NCBI GenBank assembly: GCA_034620365.1
Contig: JAQGEQ010000339.1
Coordinates: 248,001 to 312,000 of the forward strand
Length of the DNA: 64,000 nucleotides
Reading direction: 5' to 3'
Source: Pegea sp. RAD2-039
Taxonomy: Eukaryota > Chordata > Thaliacea > Salpida > Salpidae
Made by a program: the position numbers and the translations under genes. The notes beneath the pieces were generated by a model. It saw nothing but the letters and a program-made list of their open reading frames with translations, did not search any database and had not been told where the DNA came from. Numbering within the stretch: position 1 is the first letter of the stretch; each line of letters begins with the position of its first letter. This document shows positions 54,090 to 64,000 of the stretch, in pieces.

Positions 54090-55601
54090 TTACCACATAA
54101 ATAATGGTTTACCATCTAACTTCATAAACGCCAGTAAAGAGTTCAACAAAATCATAGCATGGTAAATATCTTCAGGTTGGACGACTTCTATAATAAGTGA
54201 TTTCAGATAATTTTCTTTCATCAATTCTTTATGTTCATCACCATATCTTCCTTTATTTACTCTGAGGACCCCATACTTATTAATCAACTTTTCAGTGAAG
54301 ACAGGATGAAACTGGGGGTTATAACTAGCAGCCCTGGCAAGGAATGACATAGTTGTTTGGTGCTTACTACGCAACGATTCTCGTTTTTCGACATCAATTG
54401 TTCTAGTCTTTATATCTCGGGAGCACTCTTCAATTTTTTCAGTAATATTTCGTACTGTGAATCCATACAACCTTTTACGATGAGAAAAAACATTATGAAG
54501 AATTCTCTTGTCTAATTGAAAAGCAATTTCTCCAATCAATCTTTCTGACATTCGTTTGCATTTTGCTGCAGGGACCTCCCTGAAATGATAACTTCCACAT
54601 ATTTGAGTTTGTTGAAAGTAAAAACTAATTAATAATTGATATTAAGAAATATTTAATTACTGAAAAATTAAAGAAACTCAGAAATAAATATTTCATTTCT
54701 GTAAGCAACTAATAAAAAATGTTCTAAAAAAAAACTGTAAATGAAATATTTTTAAAAATACAATTATTAACTTTAAACATATTTTAACTATTTTCATTAA
54801 ACATAAAAAAATTGTGGAAAATTTATGTAGATAAAAGTTTGAAAAAATGACTTGCTGAAAATTAAAAGAAGCAACTAGTGACTTACAATGAATAAAAAAT
54901 TATAAAAGCTTATATACCAAGATATAAAACTTTTATGAATAACCATCTTAACAATTCAAAAATTATTAATATAGTTTCTTTATTTAATAGCTTAACTTTT
55001 AAAATAATATTGTACTGATATCATTCAGTTTTCACCAGTACCTTTTGTAAATGCTTGGTGCTGGTTGTTTTGATATGTTGTTATTTTTCGAATTCTGTTC
55101 ACCATGTTGTATGAGTCTATTCAAATGTAAGCTTGCATTTTGAAATCGATTATTCGCTGATGGGATATCACCCATGTGTTGGTTTCGTTGCAACAATGAA
55201 TCATCAGTAATTTGTTGTTTTTGGAATGAACCTTTTAAGACATTGCTTGCTTCTAAGCTTACTAGATTAAAACAGATTCTTTATACCAACCTTCTAAATG
55301 AGTTTATTAGAGATACTATATATATGATATATATATAATACAATAATAATTGTATACAAGAAGAACAATATAAATATATACCTGATCTTTTATAACAGTT
55401 ATCTTCAACCTTATTGGTATTTTGAAATCTTAAGTCAAATCCACCTTCATGATTAGATCTACTTTGTAAGCTTGAATTACTGGTTTTTGATGATTTAATA
55501 AGTTGCTCTTCAAGTGACAACCTGTTAATCTCTCGAATTAATTCTTCATTTTCTTTAGTCAATTGTGATATTTGAATTTCAGTTGGTAAAGTTCTCAACA
55601 T
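54090..55601 (-). CDS. SPATC1L: Speriolin / SPATC1L-like protein
   Basis: Homologue of the speriolin family (SPATC1 and SPATC1L), which in mammals are centrosome or testis-associated; role here unknown. Exons: 55382-55601, 55042-55261 and 54090-54579, 309 residues. The start at 55601 (MLRTLPTEIQISQ) is the first ATG in frame; the frame is open further upstream but only to a stop without another ATG. Residues 1-35 form a predicted coiled coil (LTKENEELIREINRL), as in the family. A low-complexity Gln/Asn/Ser linker is encoded by exon 2. The conserved C-terminal domain begins at about residue 150: RLIGEIAFQLDKRILHNVF, RLYGFTVRNI, FHPVFTEKLINKYGVLR, then VVQPEDIYHAMILLNSLL and the terminal KPLFMW. 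The C-terminal assignment is confident; the exact symbol (SPATC1 or SPATC1L) is not. Confidence 0.87.
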
Positions 55602-56289
55602 ATTAATTATTTTTGCAGTTAGCTTTATATCATTACTTGTCACAGTAACAGTTTTAAATATTCCTTTGGCAAAACTTAAACTCTAATTGTAGATTTTTCT
55701 TAGTGATTGTCATGTTTTTAATTTTCTTTTTACTTCTATTTATAATGATTGTGACATCATAAACTGGTATTCATTCAAAAGGTTTAATTTCAGACGTTTA
55801 GTTAAAAGTAAAGTTTTCATTTAAAGTTTTTAATAAACTTTTATTATCGGTAAGAAAATAATTTAATTTGTATATATATAAGATCATATAAGCCATAGCT
55901 TAATGTAAATAAATCTAGTCATCATTTTTACTAAATGTTTAATTATCCTTAGATGTAGCACCCTTTTCTTTATATACAAATCGTCTTTAAAAGCTTAAAA
56001 TCGAATCCTTATATTATCAACACCTTTTCTCTTACAACTATTTAAAATTACTATTAGCTTTTGTCATCTTAACTTAAACTTCTAAAGAGCAGTCTTTCAA
56101 ACATCCTCAAAAGTTAGTTATTCAAAATTAAGCCACTTAACAGCTCTGATAACACCCAGTGAACTAATAACTTTTCAATATGGTAATCATGGTTGGGAAT
56201 CTTTTTACTGACTCCAACACTGTATGAAAGTGTATCACCTCCTTTAAAATTTGGTTTAAAAATTACGACCTAAGTAACTTTACTTATAA
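55602..56289. other. Spacer upstream of the SPATC1L-like gene
   Basis: No gene supported. The start region of the speriolin-like gene lies at the left edge; an upstream non-coding exon is possible. Confidence 0.5.
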
Positions 56290-56580
56290 GAGCGTGCTTC
56301 GGTCGAGAACGGCCATGGTAAGTGACTTTATTAATAATAATGCTGTTTCTTTGTTTTCTTCACTTATTTTGTTATTTTGTATCTTCTATTATTCATTTAT
56401 ATTTTACTTATGCCTCTACAGTGTCAATATTCTTTCTTCATCAAATATGTTAAAACTGAGATATTTATATCACTTTTATTATCTTTTTGCGGTCATATAT
56501 TTTCTGTTCTCAATACAAGCTGAAGAATTTGCAGCCTGCAGCCATGCTTTGAACAAAGCAAACAAATACAATTTTGGATG
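56290..56580 (+). repeat. Coding-like dispersed repeat remnant
   Basis: Starts with a GC-rich stretch containing CGAGAACGGCC (56303-56313) and continues as an open frame to 56580 (hydrophobic, ending QAEEFAACSHALNKANKYN). The second half resembles 17540-17740 at nucleotide and translated level. It has no start context or domain that would support a host gene, so I call a mobile-element remnant of unknown family. Confidence 0.35.
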
Positions 56581-58961
56581 AAAAAAGTTTTGATATGAAA
56601 GAGACAGAAACTGTTTCTAAAATAAATTATCATAAAAACTTTGTTATTTTTTCATTAATGAATAATGCTGTCAATAATGTGATAGAAACTTGTTTTGAAA
56701 AGTGACCAATAATACCAAGCAAAAAAGGACCTTGATTTACTAATAGCTTTGTGTTTGGTGCTGGACACTCAATTACCTAGGTGTAGTAAATGTTACAAAA
56801 CTCGAATTCTAAATCAACTAAAATTAGTTTTCTTTAAGTATTTGAGAAGAATAGGTTCTAAAGAAGGAAGGTTCTTCAGTGCTAAGAACAACTTCCTTCC
56901 ATCTGCTGCTTTGGCCAAAATATTTCAGCTAAAAATTTATTGAAATGTTAGGTAAAAAGTTCTACAACTTTGCACTAGTATTTTGCTAGTTAATAATCTT
57001 TTTCTTGCTTACTTATTCATATATGCCGAATTTTCACATATTATAATATATTTTATATTATTTTTACAATCATGTGAAGTTATTTTGCTCATGAGAAGTG
57101 GTCACATGTCTAAATATTGATAATTATTTTGAAAAATAATAAATTGATATTTGCCATAATTAGAAAACACGATTTTGGGAAACAATTTAGTGTTAACCTA
57201 TTTAGTTAAGTTTTGAATGATTTAATAAGCTTCATAATATAATTAAAACTTTATATTACTTGAAAAAGCGCTAAATATATAGTTTATCTTTCATCAAATT
57301 TATCGATCAAATTACACCAATGTCGTCCAACAAATAAGTAAAATTACCAATTTAAAAAAAATATGAAGGCAATCATTTTTCTTTTAGATTTTATGCATAA
57401 AAAAGCAAAGGTTTTAATAAACAATTTTTATAAATTTTCATTTAAATTGTTAGAATTTTCTTAGGTAATTAAGCTTTTAAAAGTTTTAAAATTCCAAACA
57501 ATTTGTTTTAATAGGTGTGTTACCGAAAACTTATGATTTAAATAATAAACTCAAATTTTAAAAATAAATAATTACGATTTAAAAGTGTTTTATTAAAGTT
57601 CAAAGAATTTGACAAACATTTGACATTCAAAAATTTGACATGGCGTCACGCCTCGTTGAACACGATGAACTTAGTCAGCAATTTTCAAAAATATAATAAT
57701 AAACTGAATTTCAGGAGTTTGCTTCAAATCAAAACTTGTAAAAGCTCCAGGCCATTTCGTAAACTACTGTAATCAAGAATGTAATAAAATATTTTAGAAA
57801 TTTAGTTGTGAGAACTGGCGGTGATTTAGTTTGTTATTTTTTGATTTTCTGCTTAATTTTCTAAAAAATATCTTAAAATAAAATTTTTCTTACACCTAAA
57901 ATATTTTGTTTAAAAACTAGATATCATATCATTAATTTCAATTTATTTACAAAATCTTGTCAAACATTTTTAGCTTTGCAAAACAAGGAAAAAAAACTTT
58001 ACTAAATTGGTTCTTTATTATTTAAAAATGTTGAATTATTTCCATCAGTAAAAACCTTAAAACATTGGTGAAAAATTATGAAATAAAAAGACAAATATTT
58101 CATACAAAAAATCACTTTATTGTTATCCGCTATTTTGGTAGTAAAATAAAAATGTTATTTATTTTCTGAAACTCATTAAATGTTCTTTGATATCTTAAGT
58201 AATTCACAATTAAGTAAAAAATAAAGGGTTTTTAAAAACTGTTATTGTGAGCAAAACTTGGCTAATTTTTGTGAAGGTTTCAGCTTGGTGTTAGACTTTG
58301 CAACAAAATATCAATCTAAATAGTATGCATGACTGAATTAGTTGCAAACTGATTTCTTTGAATATATTTTCAATTTTGCTTACTTTGCTTTCATGTTTCA
58401 TTTAGTTTTATTATAAAGCAAGCTCTATACGTCTGTTTAAAAGCATTTATTTGTAGAGATTATTTTATTCTGAGGTTTATGTTTTTCTACTTGTTTTATG
58501 ATGTTGTTCTTTACTACTTTTGCTTAAAAAATTTGGTTTGAAACATAAAGTTATTCTAATTGTTACTTATCTAAAAGATAATTTCAAAAAGTTTTTTGAC
58601 AAAACCTTATATAGAGACTTTTATCAATAAATTTATCAAATTATTTCTTATACTGATTTGAGATTTAAAAAATTACAATTTTTTTATAATTATAATAAAA
58701 TAATTGATTTAAATAGAAATATTTAAAACTTTCTCTCATAATTTCTAAATTTGATTATCACAGAAAATACAATATTTTGTATTTGTTAGATTTAAAAAAA
58801 TATATTTTGCATTTTTAAGATCGTATCTTTTAAAATGTTAGTTTAATCTTTTTTTTTATAAAATATCCATTCTAAATCTAAGATATTTGGATAATATTTC
58901 CCTGTTAATCAATTAGTAAAAAATAAGCGAAAAAAAAATCATTTCTGGATTTGATGTTTTT
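56581..58961. other. AT-rich spacer
   Basis: No supported gene. The 64-codon frame at 56749-56943 has no splice or family support. The 3' UTR of the cysteine-rich membrane protein should lie at the right edge. Confidence 0.5.
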
Positions 58962-59688
58962 TTATGTCTCTGATTCTTTAAACGCAGAATTGTCTTCACC
59001 TTCCTTACTGGAGGAGCTAACAGATGATCCTGCAGAACTTTTAGAAAATGATGACAGCTTATATTCATTACTAGATATGACTTCAAGATAAGATGGTAGA
59101 GCGTATTCAACTCCAATAGAAACCGTAAAGGCTGTAGGCTCCTCTGTATAACAATAAACAGAAATGGATTTTTGTAAATATTTTTTGTGTTACCTGGAAC
59201 TGATCTGTTTTTTTGACAGTATTTTTGTTTTAGAGATAAACAGATGATTGTAAGAACTCCAAAAAGTAAAAAGGTGATGGTTGTAAAAAGCATAACAAGG
59301 TTTATCCTAAAATAAGTAAAATATTTATTTATACTAAAATACATCAAATCTAAAATATTTTACGATTGTTGGTTGTCGGATCTGCAACAATAATTGACTG
59401 GAATACGTCTTGGAGATGTCCTTGTACAACAATTAGGGGCAGTTTCAGGACATTGGTTCATGTTACAAAGTTCTACAAAACATATCAACTAAATGGTACA
59501 AAATTTAATAATTTTGATCATATAATAAGAACAAAGATTACTTAAACAGTTTTTTTTATTTCTTAAAGTTATTATTAATTTGCAGAAATTTCTGTGTAAA
59601 CACTGAACAAACCTGCAGATGTCTTTTCAAAAAGTAAAATGTAAACAATGCTCTTTAAAATCTGTCTCCTTGATTTGAAATCAATCAT
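58962..59688 (-). CDS. Small cysteine-rich type I membrane protein
   Basis: Predicted 159-residue single-pass surface protein from four exons: 59613-59688, 59364-59472, 59194-59306 and 58962-59143, all GT-AG with frame kept across each junction. The N-terminus is a basic then hydrophobic signal-like segment (ILKSIVYILLFEKTSA, about residues 10-25). A short ectodomain of about 35 residues has six cysteines in the pattern C-x4-C-x6-CC, then C-C (ELCNMNQCPETAPNCC ... NYCC). A strong membrane helix follows (INLVMLFTTITFLLFGVLTIICL), then a basic juxtamembrane stretch and a cytoplasmic tail with YALPSYLEV and a Ser-rich acidic end. The layout resembles WBP1/VOPP1, CYYR1 or Shisa-like small adaptors, but no family is firmly matched. 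The first exon is the least certain. Confidence 0.68.
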
Positions 59689-60766
59689 TTTTTTAAATAT
59701 TTTTATTTACTTCCTTACATACGAACAAGAAATTAAAAAATTTCTGTTTAACTAAAAGATATTAAAAGTTGTGATAAATAATAAATACAATTTTAATTTA
59801 ATGTATTTTTAATTTTTTAATATAAAATCACAAAACATTAAAACTAACTGATAAATCAAACTTGAAAAACTAACCGACTATATACAGAAGCTTATAACTA
59901 GATAAAAATATATTCTTACTGTACTTTCAATATATTTCATCTTAATACTCTATATTACTATTATTTAAGTTATTGAACTAACATACAAGAGAATAAAAGT
60001 TTTAGTAAACAAATAAAAATCATTTTTAAGATCTAATTATTTCTATTTTTTTCCTGAAATATCTAATTGAGGAACTTACGTAGCATTTATGTTGTATTAT
60101 GCAAATCTGCTCGTAGTAGTTAGATATAAATTTTCTAAATTGTTTTCTAAAATACAAACAAATTATATGGAGAGCTTTTTAAAGCTCAATAACAACAAAC
60201 AACTTAATGAATATTAACAACAATTTAATTGCTCTAAAAACGTTAATTAAAACGAATTAAATTTTCGTTGATTTTCTCTAAGCTATTTTCAACTGGTTGA
60301 AATTCTTATAAGCTGATGCTAAATAGGAAATAAAATAGACGGTTTTATAAAATAAAAACTAGAAATATTTCAAAATTAATCTGAAATATATCACCTGCAT
60401 TCATGTAGAAACCTTAAAAATATGGAAAATGAAAATGTGAAAATTGTAGTTTCTGGAAAAAATTGAAGAAAAACGCAAATACTTTTGTATCTGTCTACAT
60501 TCACAACAACATTTTCAGTTTTCATGGTATGATGTCATTCGTATTTAAGCCGTTAACTTTTTGCTCAGTTCAAGATTTGTTTTTCAGTTAGTAGTATCTT
60601 TTACAAACAATTAATAATAACAACTTGGCTTTTTAAACTTTTCTTCTGTTTAATTTTCCGAGCTTAACTTTTTTGGGTTGTCGCAAAAAGTGAAATAAAT
60701 TAAATTAAAATAATTGGTAAATCTGTGAACAAGTTAGTCAAGAATATTACATTTATTCATTAGAAT
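59689..60766. other. Spacer upstream of the cysteine-rich membrane protein
   Basis: AT-rich, presumably with that gene's promoter. Nothing else identified. Confidence 0.5.
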
Positions 60767-60819
60767 AAATGCAAAGGAGGGTGCCTGAAGAGAGCACCTC
60801 TTGCTACTACACATTCTCA
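60767..60819 (-). repeat. 53-bp SINE core, copy 3
   Basis: Third ungapped copy of the core at 17255-17307 and 44521-44573, in the same orientation. Here the inverted repeat GGTGC...GCACC is perfect. It is flanked by ACAAATAATA like copy 2, and it has no tRNA-like head. Confidence 0.65.
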
Positions 60820-63040
60820 CAAATAATACATATTATATATAAAAACAATTTATTATTTATTTATCATAAACTATTTGAAATTAATAACTTACTAATTTGT
60901 TAAAGGTAACTATTTTTCTGACAACATTAGTAATTTATATATTTTAAACTTATAATTTTATATCATAATAAAAAAGCTTTTTGAAATACAGATATGTATC
61001 AATTGCTTAAAATAGTTTTAAGTGTGAAAACTTGTATAATGTCCAAAAAGTAATTCAAGAAGAATTAACTCTTTTCTTTTCTAACTCTTAGCTGAAGAAT
61101 TAGGTTGATACATTTAGGGTTTAGAACATTTATTCACTAAAAAATATTTATTTAAGATTAATAAACTTATAATTACTTATTTATTTGTTTGTTTGTTCAA
61201 CGAACGGCTGTAGATAAGAAATTATGAAGCTATTACTGGAAACACAAAACAGTTTGACTGCAAAGAAAAAAAGTTTCAAACACCTCAGGTCAACATGATT
61301 ATTCTTAATTTAATTTAGAGAACCTCTGAGAACAGGAAAGATTGCGATCTTTAAAGAGCTCATTGAATTTCAGGTAGAAAAATCTTTAATGACTTTTTAT
61401 ATAAATATTATATTACATTTAAATAATATATTATATTACAAGGGTTTTAAGAATTGGTCTTTGAATGAGAAAAAGGGTATGCTACATCTCAGAAAACCTT
61501 TCTTAGTAAACAGCATTCTACAGGGTTCAAGTTTTTCTTTCTTAAGATAAAGATTGCATATAAAGCAATCCATCTTAAAGTTGGGAAAATCGTACAAACG
61601 TAGAGTTTTAATAATGTTCAGATATTTCTGATATTAAAGAATTTAACAATTTGGTATGTAGCTACCGAACCAATTTTGACCTGGTAGTCGACGTCTAGAG
61701 CTCATTGTAAATCATAGGATAAAAAAAAACAGGTTTTAATGATAGGACATTTGAGCTTTTGTTGTTGTTTAACTAGAATTTCGATGATGTTGAGTTACAA
61801 TTTAGGAGTTTATTAATTGAACGGTGAAAACATTTATTAGTAGATAGTTTGATTTAAATAGATTAAAGCCATAAATTAGAAGATTATAAAGAAGATTGAA
61901 GAGTAGATGAGTAAAAAGTCATCGGAAAAAAGTATTCAACTTCTAAACGGTTAAAGTGTAATGATTGTGTTTATTTGCAATTGTAATGGTTGCAAATAAC
62001 CACCATAGTACTTAAAAATCTAAACAGGTTGAGCAAAATAACGAGAAATGAATAATTAATGCTTTATTAACAAGCTAAAGTTAGTTAGTTTGATTCTAGA
62101 GCAATTTATTTGCCAGTAAATTTTTCATGATTTAAAGTATGCTATACCTTTTGATACTGTGTGAAACCAGTAACGTTATATGGCAGCGTTAATTAGAAAA
62201 ATACTTAAGAGTGGAAGATCAAACAAGAAAAAGACTTGAAAATTTGTAAGAGAAATGTCAAATCTTAAAAAAATTGTTTCAATAGAACAGCTAAATACTC
62301 GGAAACTCAAAATATAAATGAATCGACAAAATGATATCTACATTTTTAATTTCTGTCAAACCTTTAGCATTCTATCAGACTCAAAAGTATTCATTTATAT
62401 TTATGTTTTTTGAAATGATTTTTTGAATAAGATCTTACAGCACGATAATAGGTTTGCTATTGTTTTTATAGTTTCTTATTTTAATCTTTAGAAGACGACA
62501 GCAGGTTCAATTAGGGTTACAATATTATTCATATTGACAGTAGAATACTAGAAGTAAACAGATACATTGATCTATCTGAGTAAACTTAATATTTTGTACT
62601 TTTTTTATTGTTTACTGCATTCCGCTGAACTTTGATTAGTAATCTCTTAATTTTTCGTCAATTTTAATATTTCAAAAGTTTTCAAAAAAAGTTTTAAGAC
62701 TTTGTAAGGCTTTAATGTTTTAGAAAAGTTTTGCTTTAAATATATTCATAATTTAAGTCTGTTACAATTCTATGAGTGACCACATCAAATTAAAAAGAAT
62801 ATGGATTTTTATGGAAGAAAACTAAAATTTTATATTTAAAATATAATCTAATCGTATAGCAATTTACTTATAAAACAGATGACATTTATTTTAAAACTTG
62901 AGTTTGTTAAAAAAGCCTTTTACACAAGTGTATTACACAACTTTTAGTAACTTTTAAGGGGAATTTATGAATGATGAGCATTGAAAATAAGGACAACTTT
63001 GTTTATAAACTTAATTTTTTTTAAATAACTTATCTGTAAA
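60820..63040. other. Spacer upstream of selenoprotein O
   Basis: AT-rich, no supported gene or RNA. The SELO promoter is expected near the right edge; an unseen upstream exon encoding a longer mitochondrial presequence is possible. Confidence 0.5.
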
Positions 63041-63959
63041 ATGACAAGATTTTTAAATCATTTACGATTTGACAATCGAGCTTTAATTGAACTTCCATTA
63101 GACAAGACAAGGATACTTGGTTCTAGAAAAGTATGTTGAGCTACAAATTGTTTGCTAAAAGTAAATGTTTTAGTTTGTGCTAATAGTTTAGTAGGTTACC
63201 AATATCAAATAAAAGTAAAAAAAATGATGTAAATTAATTAATTCTTTATTTATAAGTTATCCAAATTCATATATGGGTATAATTTATATATTTCCAAAAA
63301 TAGTTTAAGGTAAAATGCTAAGTTAACACTTAACTATATCAATCATATTATCAAAAACTCAATTTATTTGCCTATCTATAAGTTGGTTAAAAATTTGTAA
63401 TTGTGTGATTAAAATATAATTATTAAATAAGCTTAAATTTTGAAAGTTTATTTCTACTTTTTATATATATTTTTTCCATTAAATAGTTAATTTTCTGGTG
63501 ATAGTAGAAAAATAGGATTTGATTTAAAATCAGAGTATATATATCAGTAATTTTTAGATCTTTTAATATTTGACTTTTTAATGTTAAATAATAACCAATT
63601 TAGTAAAACTATTTTGAGTTTATTTCTATGATATTTTTGAAATCTTAGCATTTTAAAATCGAAATGATTTTTCATGAAATATTTCCATAAATTAAAATGT
63701 TAAAAAAGACTAAATTCTTATATAATCATTTTTATTTTATAAATTTATAATTGTCTTTTCAATTTGCTAAAGGATACAATTCTTACTTTTATTTTGATAA
63801 TAGTTTTTACATATATTATCACAGGTACCAAATGCTTGCTTCTCATTGGTTGATCCAACTCCAGTAGATAATCCACAACTAGTGGCTTGGTCGACTGGAT
63901 CACTAGATCTACTCGACATTAAACAAAAACATGATTCAAATCCACTACCTTTATATGAG
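63041..63959 (+). CDS. SELENOO: Selenoprotein O homologue (SELO/YdiU), 5' part
   Basis: Start of a protein-adenylylating pseudokinase of the SELO/YdiU family, normally mitochondrial. Two exons are inside the window: 63041-63130 and 63825-63959, both phase 0, and the gene continues past the right edge. Exon 1 reads MTRFLNHLRFDNRALIELPL, matching the family's LxFDNRxLxxLP opening. Exon 2 reads VPNACFSLVDPTPVDNPQLV then WSTGSLDLLDI, matching the VPGAxFSxVxPTPxxxPxLVA block. The donor TATGAG|GTTAGT closes exon 2. The kinase-like core and any C-terminal selenocysteine lie outside the window. The short N-terminus lacks an obvious transit peptide, so the true start could be upstream. The minus-strand frame at 63767-63994 is the antisense of this exon. 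Confidence 0.9.
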
Positions 63960-64000
63960 GTTAGTTTACAAAAAAATACTTTTGAAGTAAACAAAATCCT

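Noticed and set aside
55310..55345. AT dinucleotide run as a possible regulatory or origin element
   Set aside because: It is a simple (TA)n stretch in an intron of an AT-rich genome.
55602..55643. Upstream extension of the SPATC1L-like first exon
   Set aside because: The frame is open but has no ATG before an in-frame stop; the first ATG at 55601 aligns with the expected family N-terminus.
63767..63994. Cysteine-containing minus-strand frame at the right edge
   Set aside because: It is the antisense of the second SELO exon (63825-63959), whose plus-strand reading matches a conserved family block with correct splice sites.

Overview
The window is AT-rich (roughly three quarters A+T by eye) nuclear DNA of an invertebrate animal. 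Genes are split by GT-AG introns, and the gene set is metazoan: a FoxQ1-type forkhead factor, NPL4, eIF3M, RAD1, a C2H2 zinc-finger factor, RPB6, two MAM-domain membrane proteins, a speriolin/SPATC1L protein, a small cysteine-rich membrane protein and selenoprotein O. I cannot place it in a phylum from sequence alone. There is no bacterial-style operon, CRISPR array or rRNA.

Layout, left to right. 1-3310 is AT-rich spacer with a cluster of CRE-like sites. FoxQ1 (minus strand, three exons) spans 3311-12753, mostly introns. 12754-18585 is spacer carrying a tRNA-derived SINE and decayed repeat sequence. NPL4 (minus, three exons) is 18586-20584. eIF3M (minus, ten exons) at 23519-25731 lies 217 bp downstream of the intronless RAD1 (minus, 25949-26803). 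A GC-rich island interrupts AT-rich spacer at about 28214-28500. A nine-finger C2H2 protein (plus) is 30645-33191. A GC-richer decayed element follows at 33600-34460, then RPB6 (plus, five exons) at 34992-36266. Two tandem paralogues for type II membrane proteins with MAM domains (minus, ten exons each) lie at 36743-40168 and 47774-52126. SPATC1L-like (minus, three exons) is 54090-55601. The cysteine-rich type I membrane protein (minus, four exons) is 58962-59688. The first two exons of selenoprotein O (plus) close the window at 63041-63959.

Most genes are unrelated housekeeping functions: ubiquitin-proteasome extraction (NPL4), translation initiation (eIF3M), DNA damage checkpoint (RAD1), transcription (RPB6, FoxQ1, zinc finger) and redox/AMPylation (SELO). 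The most unusual items are (a) an NPL4 that lacks the cysteines of both zinc fingers and the C-terminal NZF, ending instead in a UIM-like helix, (b) the tandem MAM gene pair with matching intron phases and an internal exon of identical length, (c) a 53-bp repeat core present three times in one orientation, once attached to a tRNA-like head, and (d) the isolated GC-rich island with an internal duplication. All exon models were assembled by hand from splice signals, frame continuity and family similarity; no search or transcript evidence was available.
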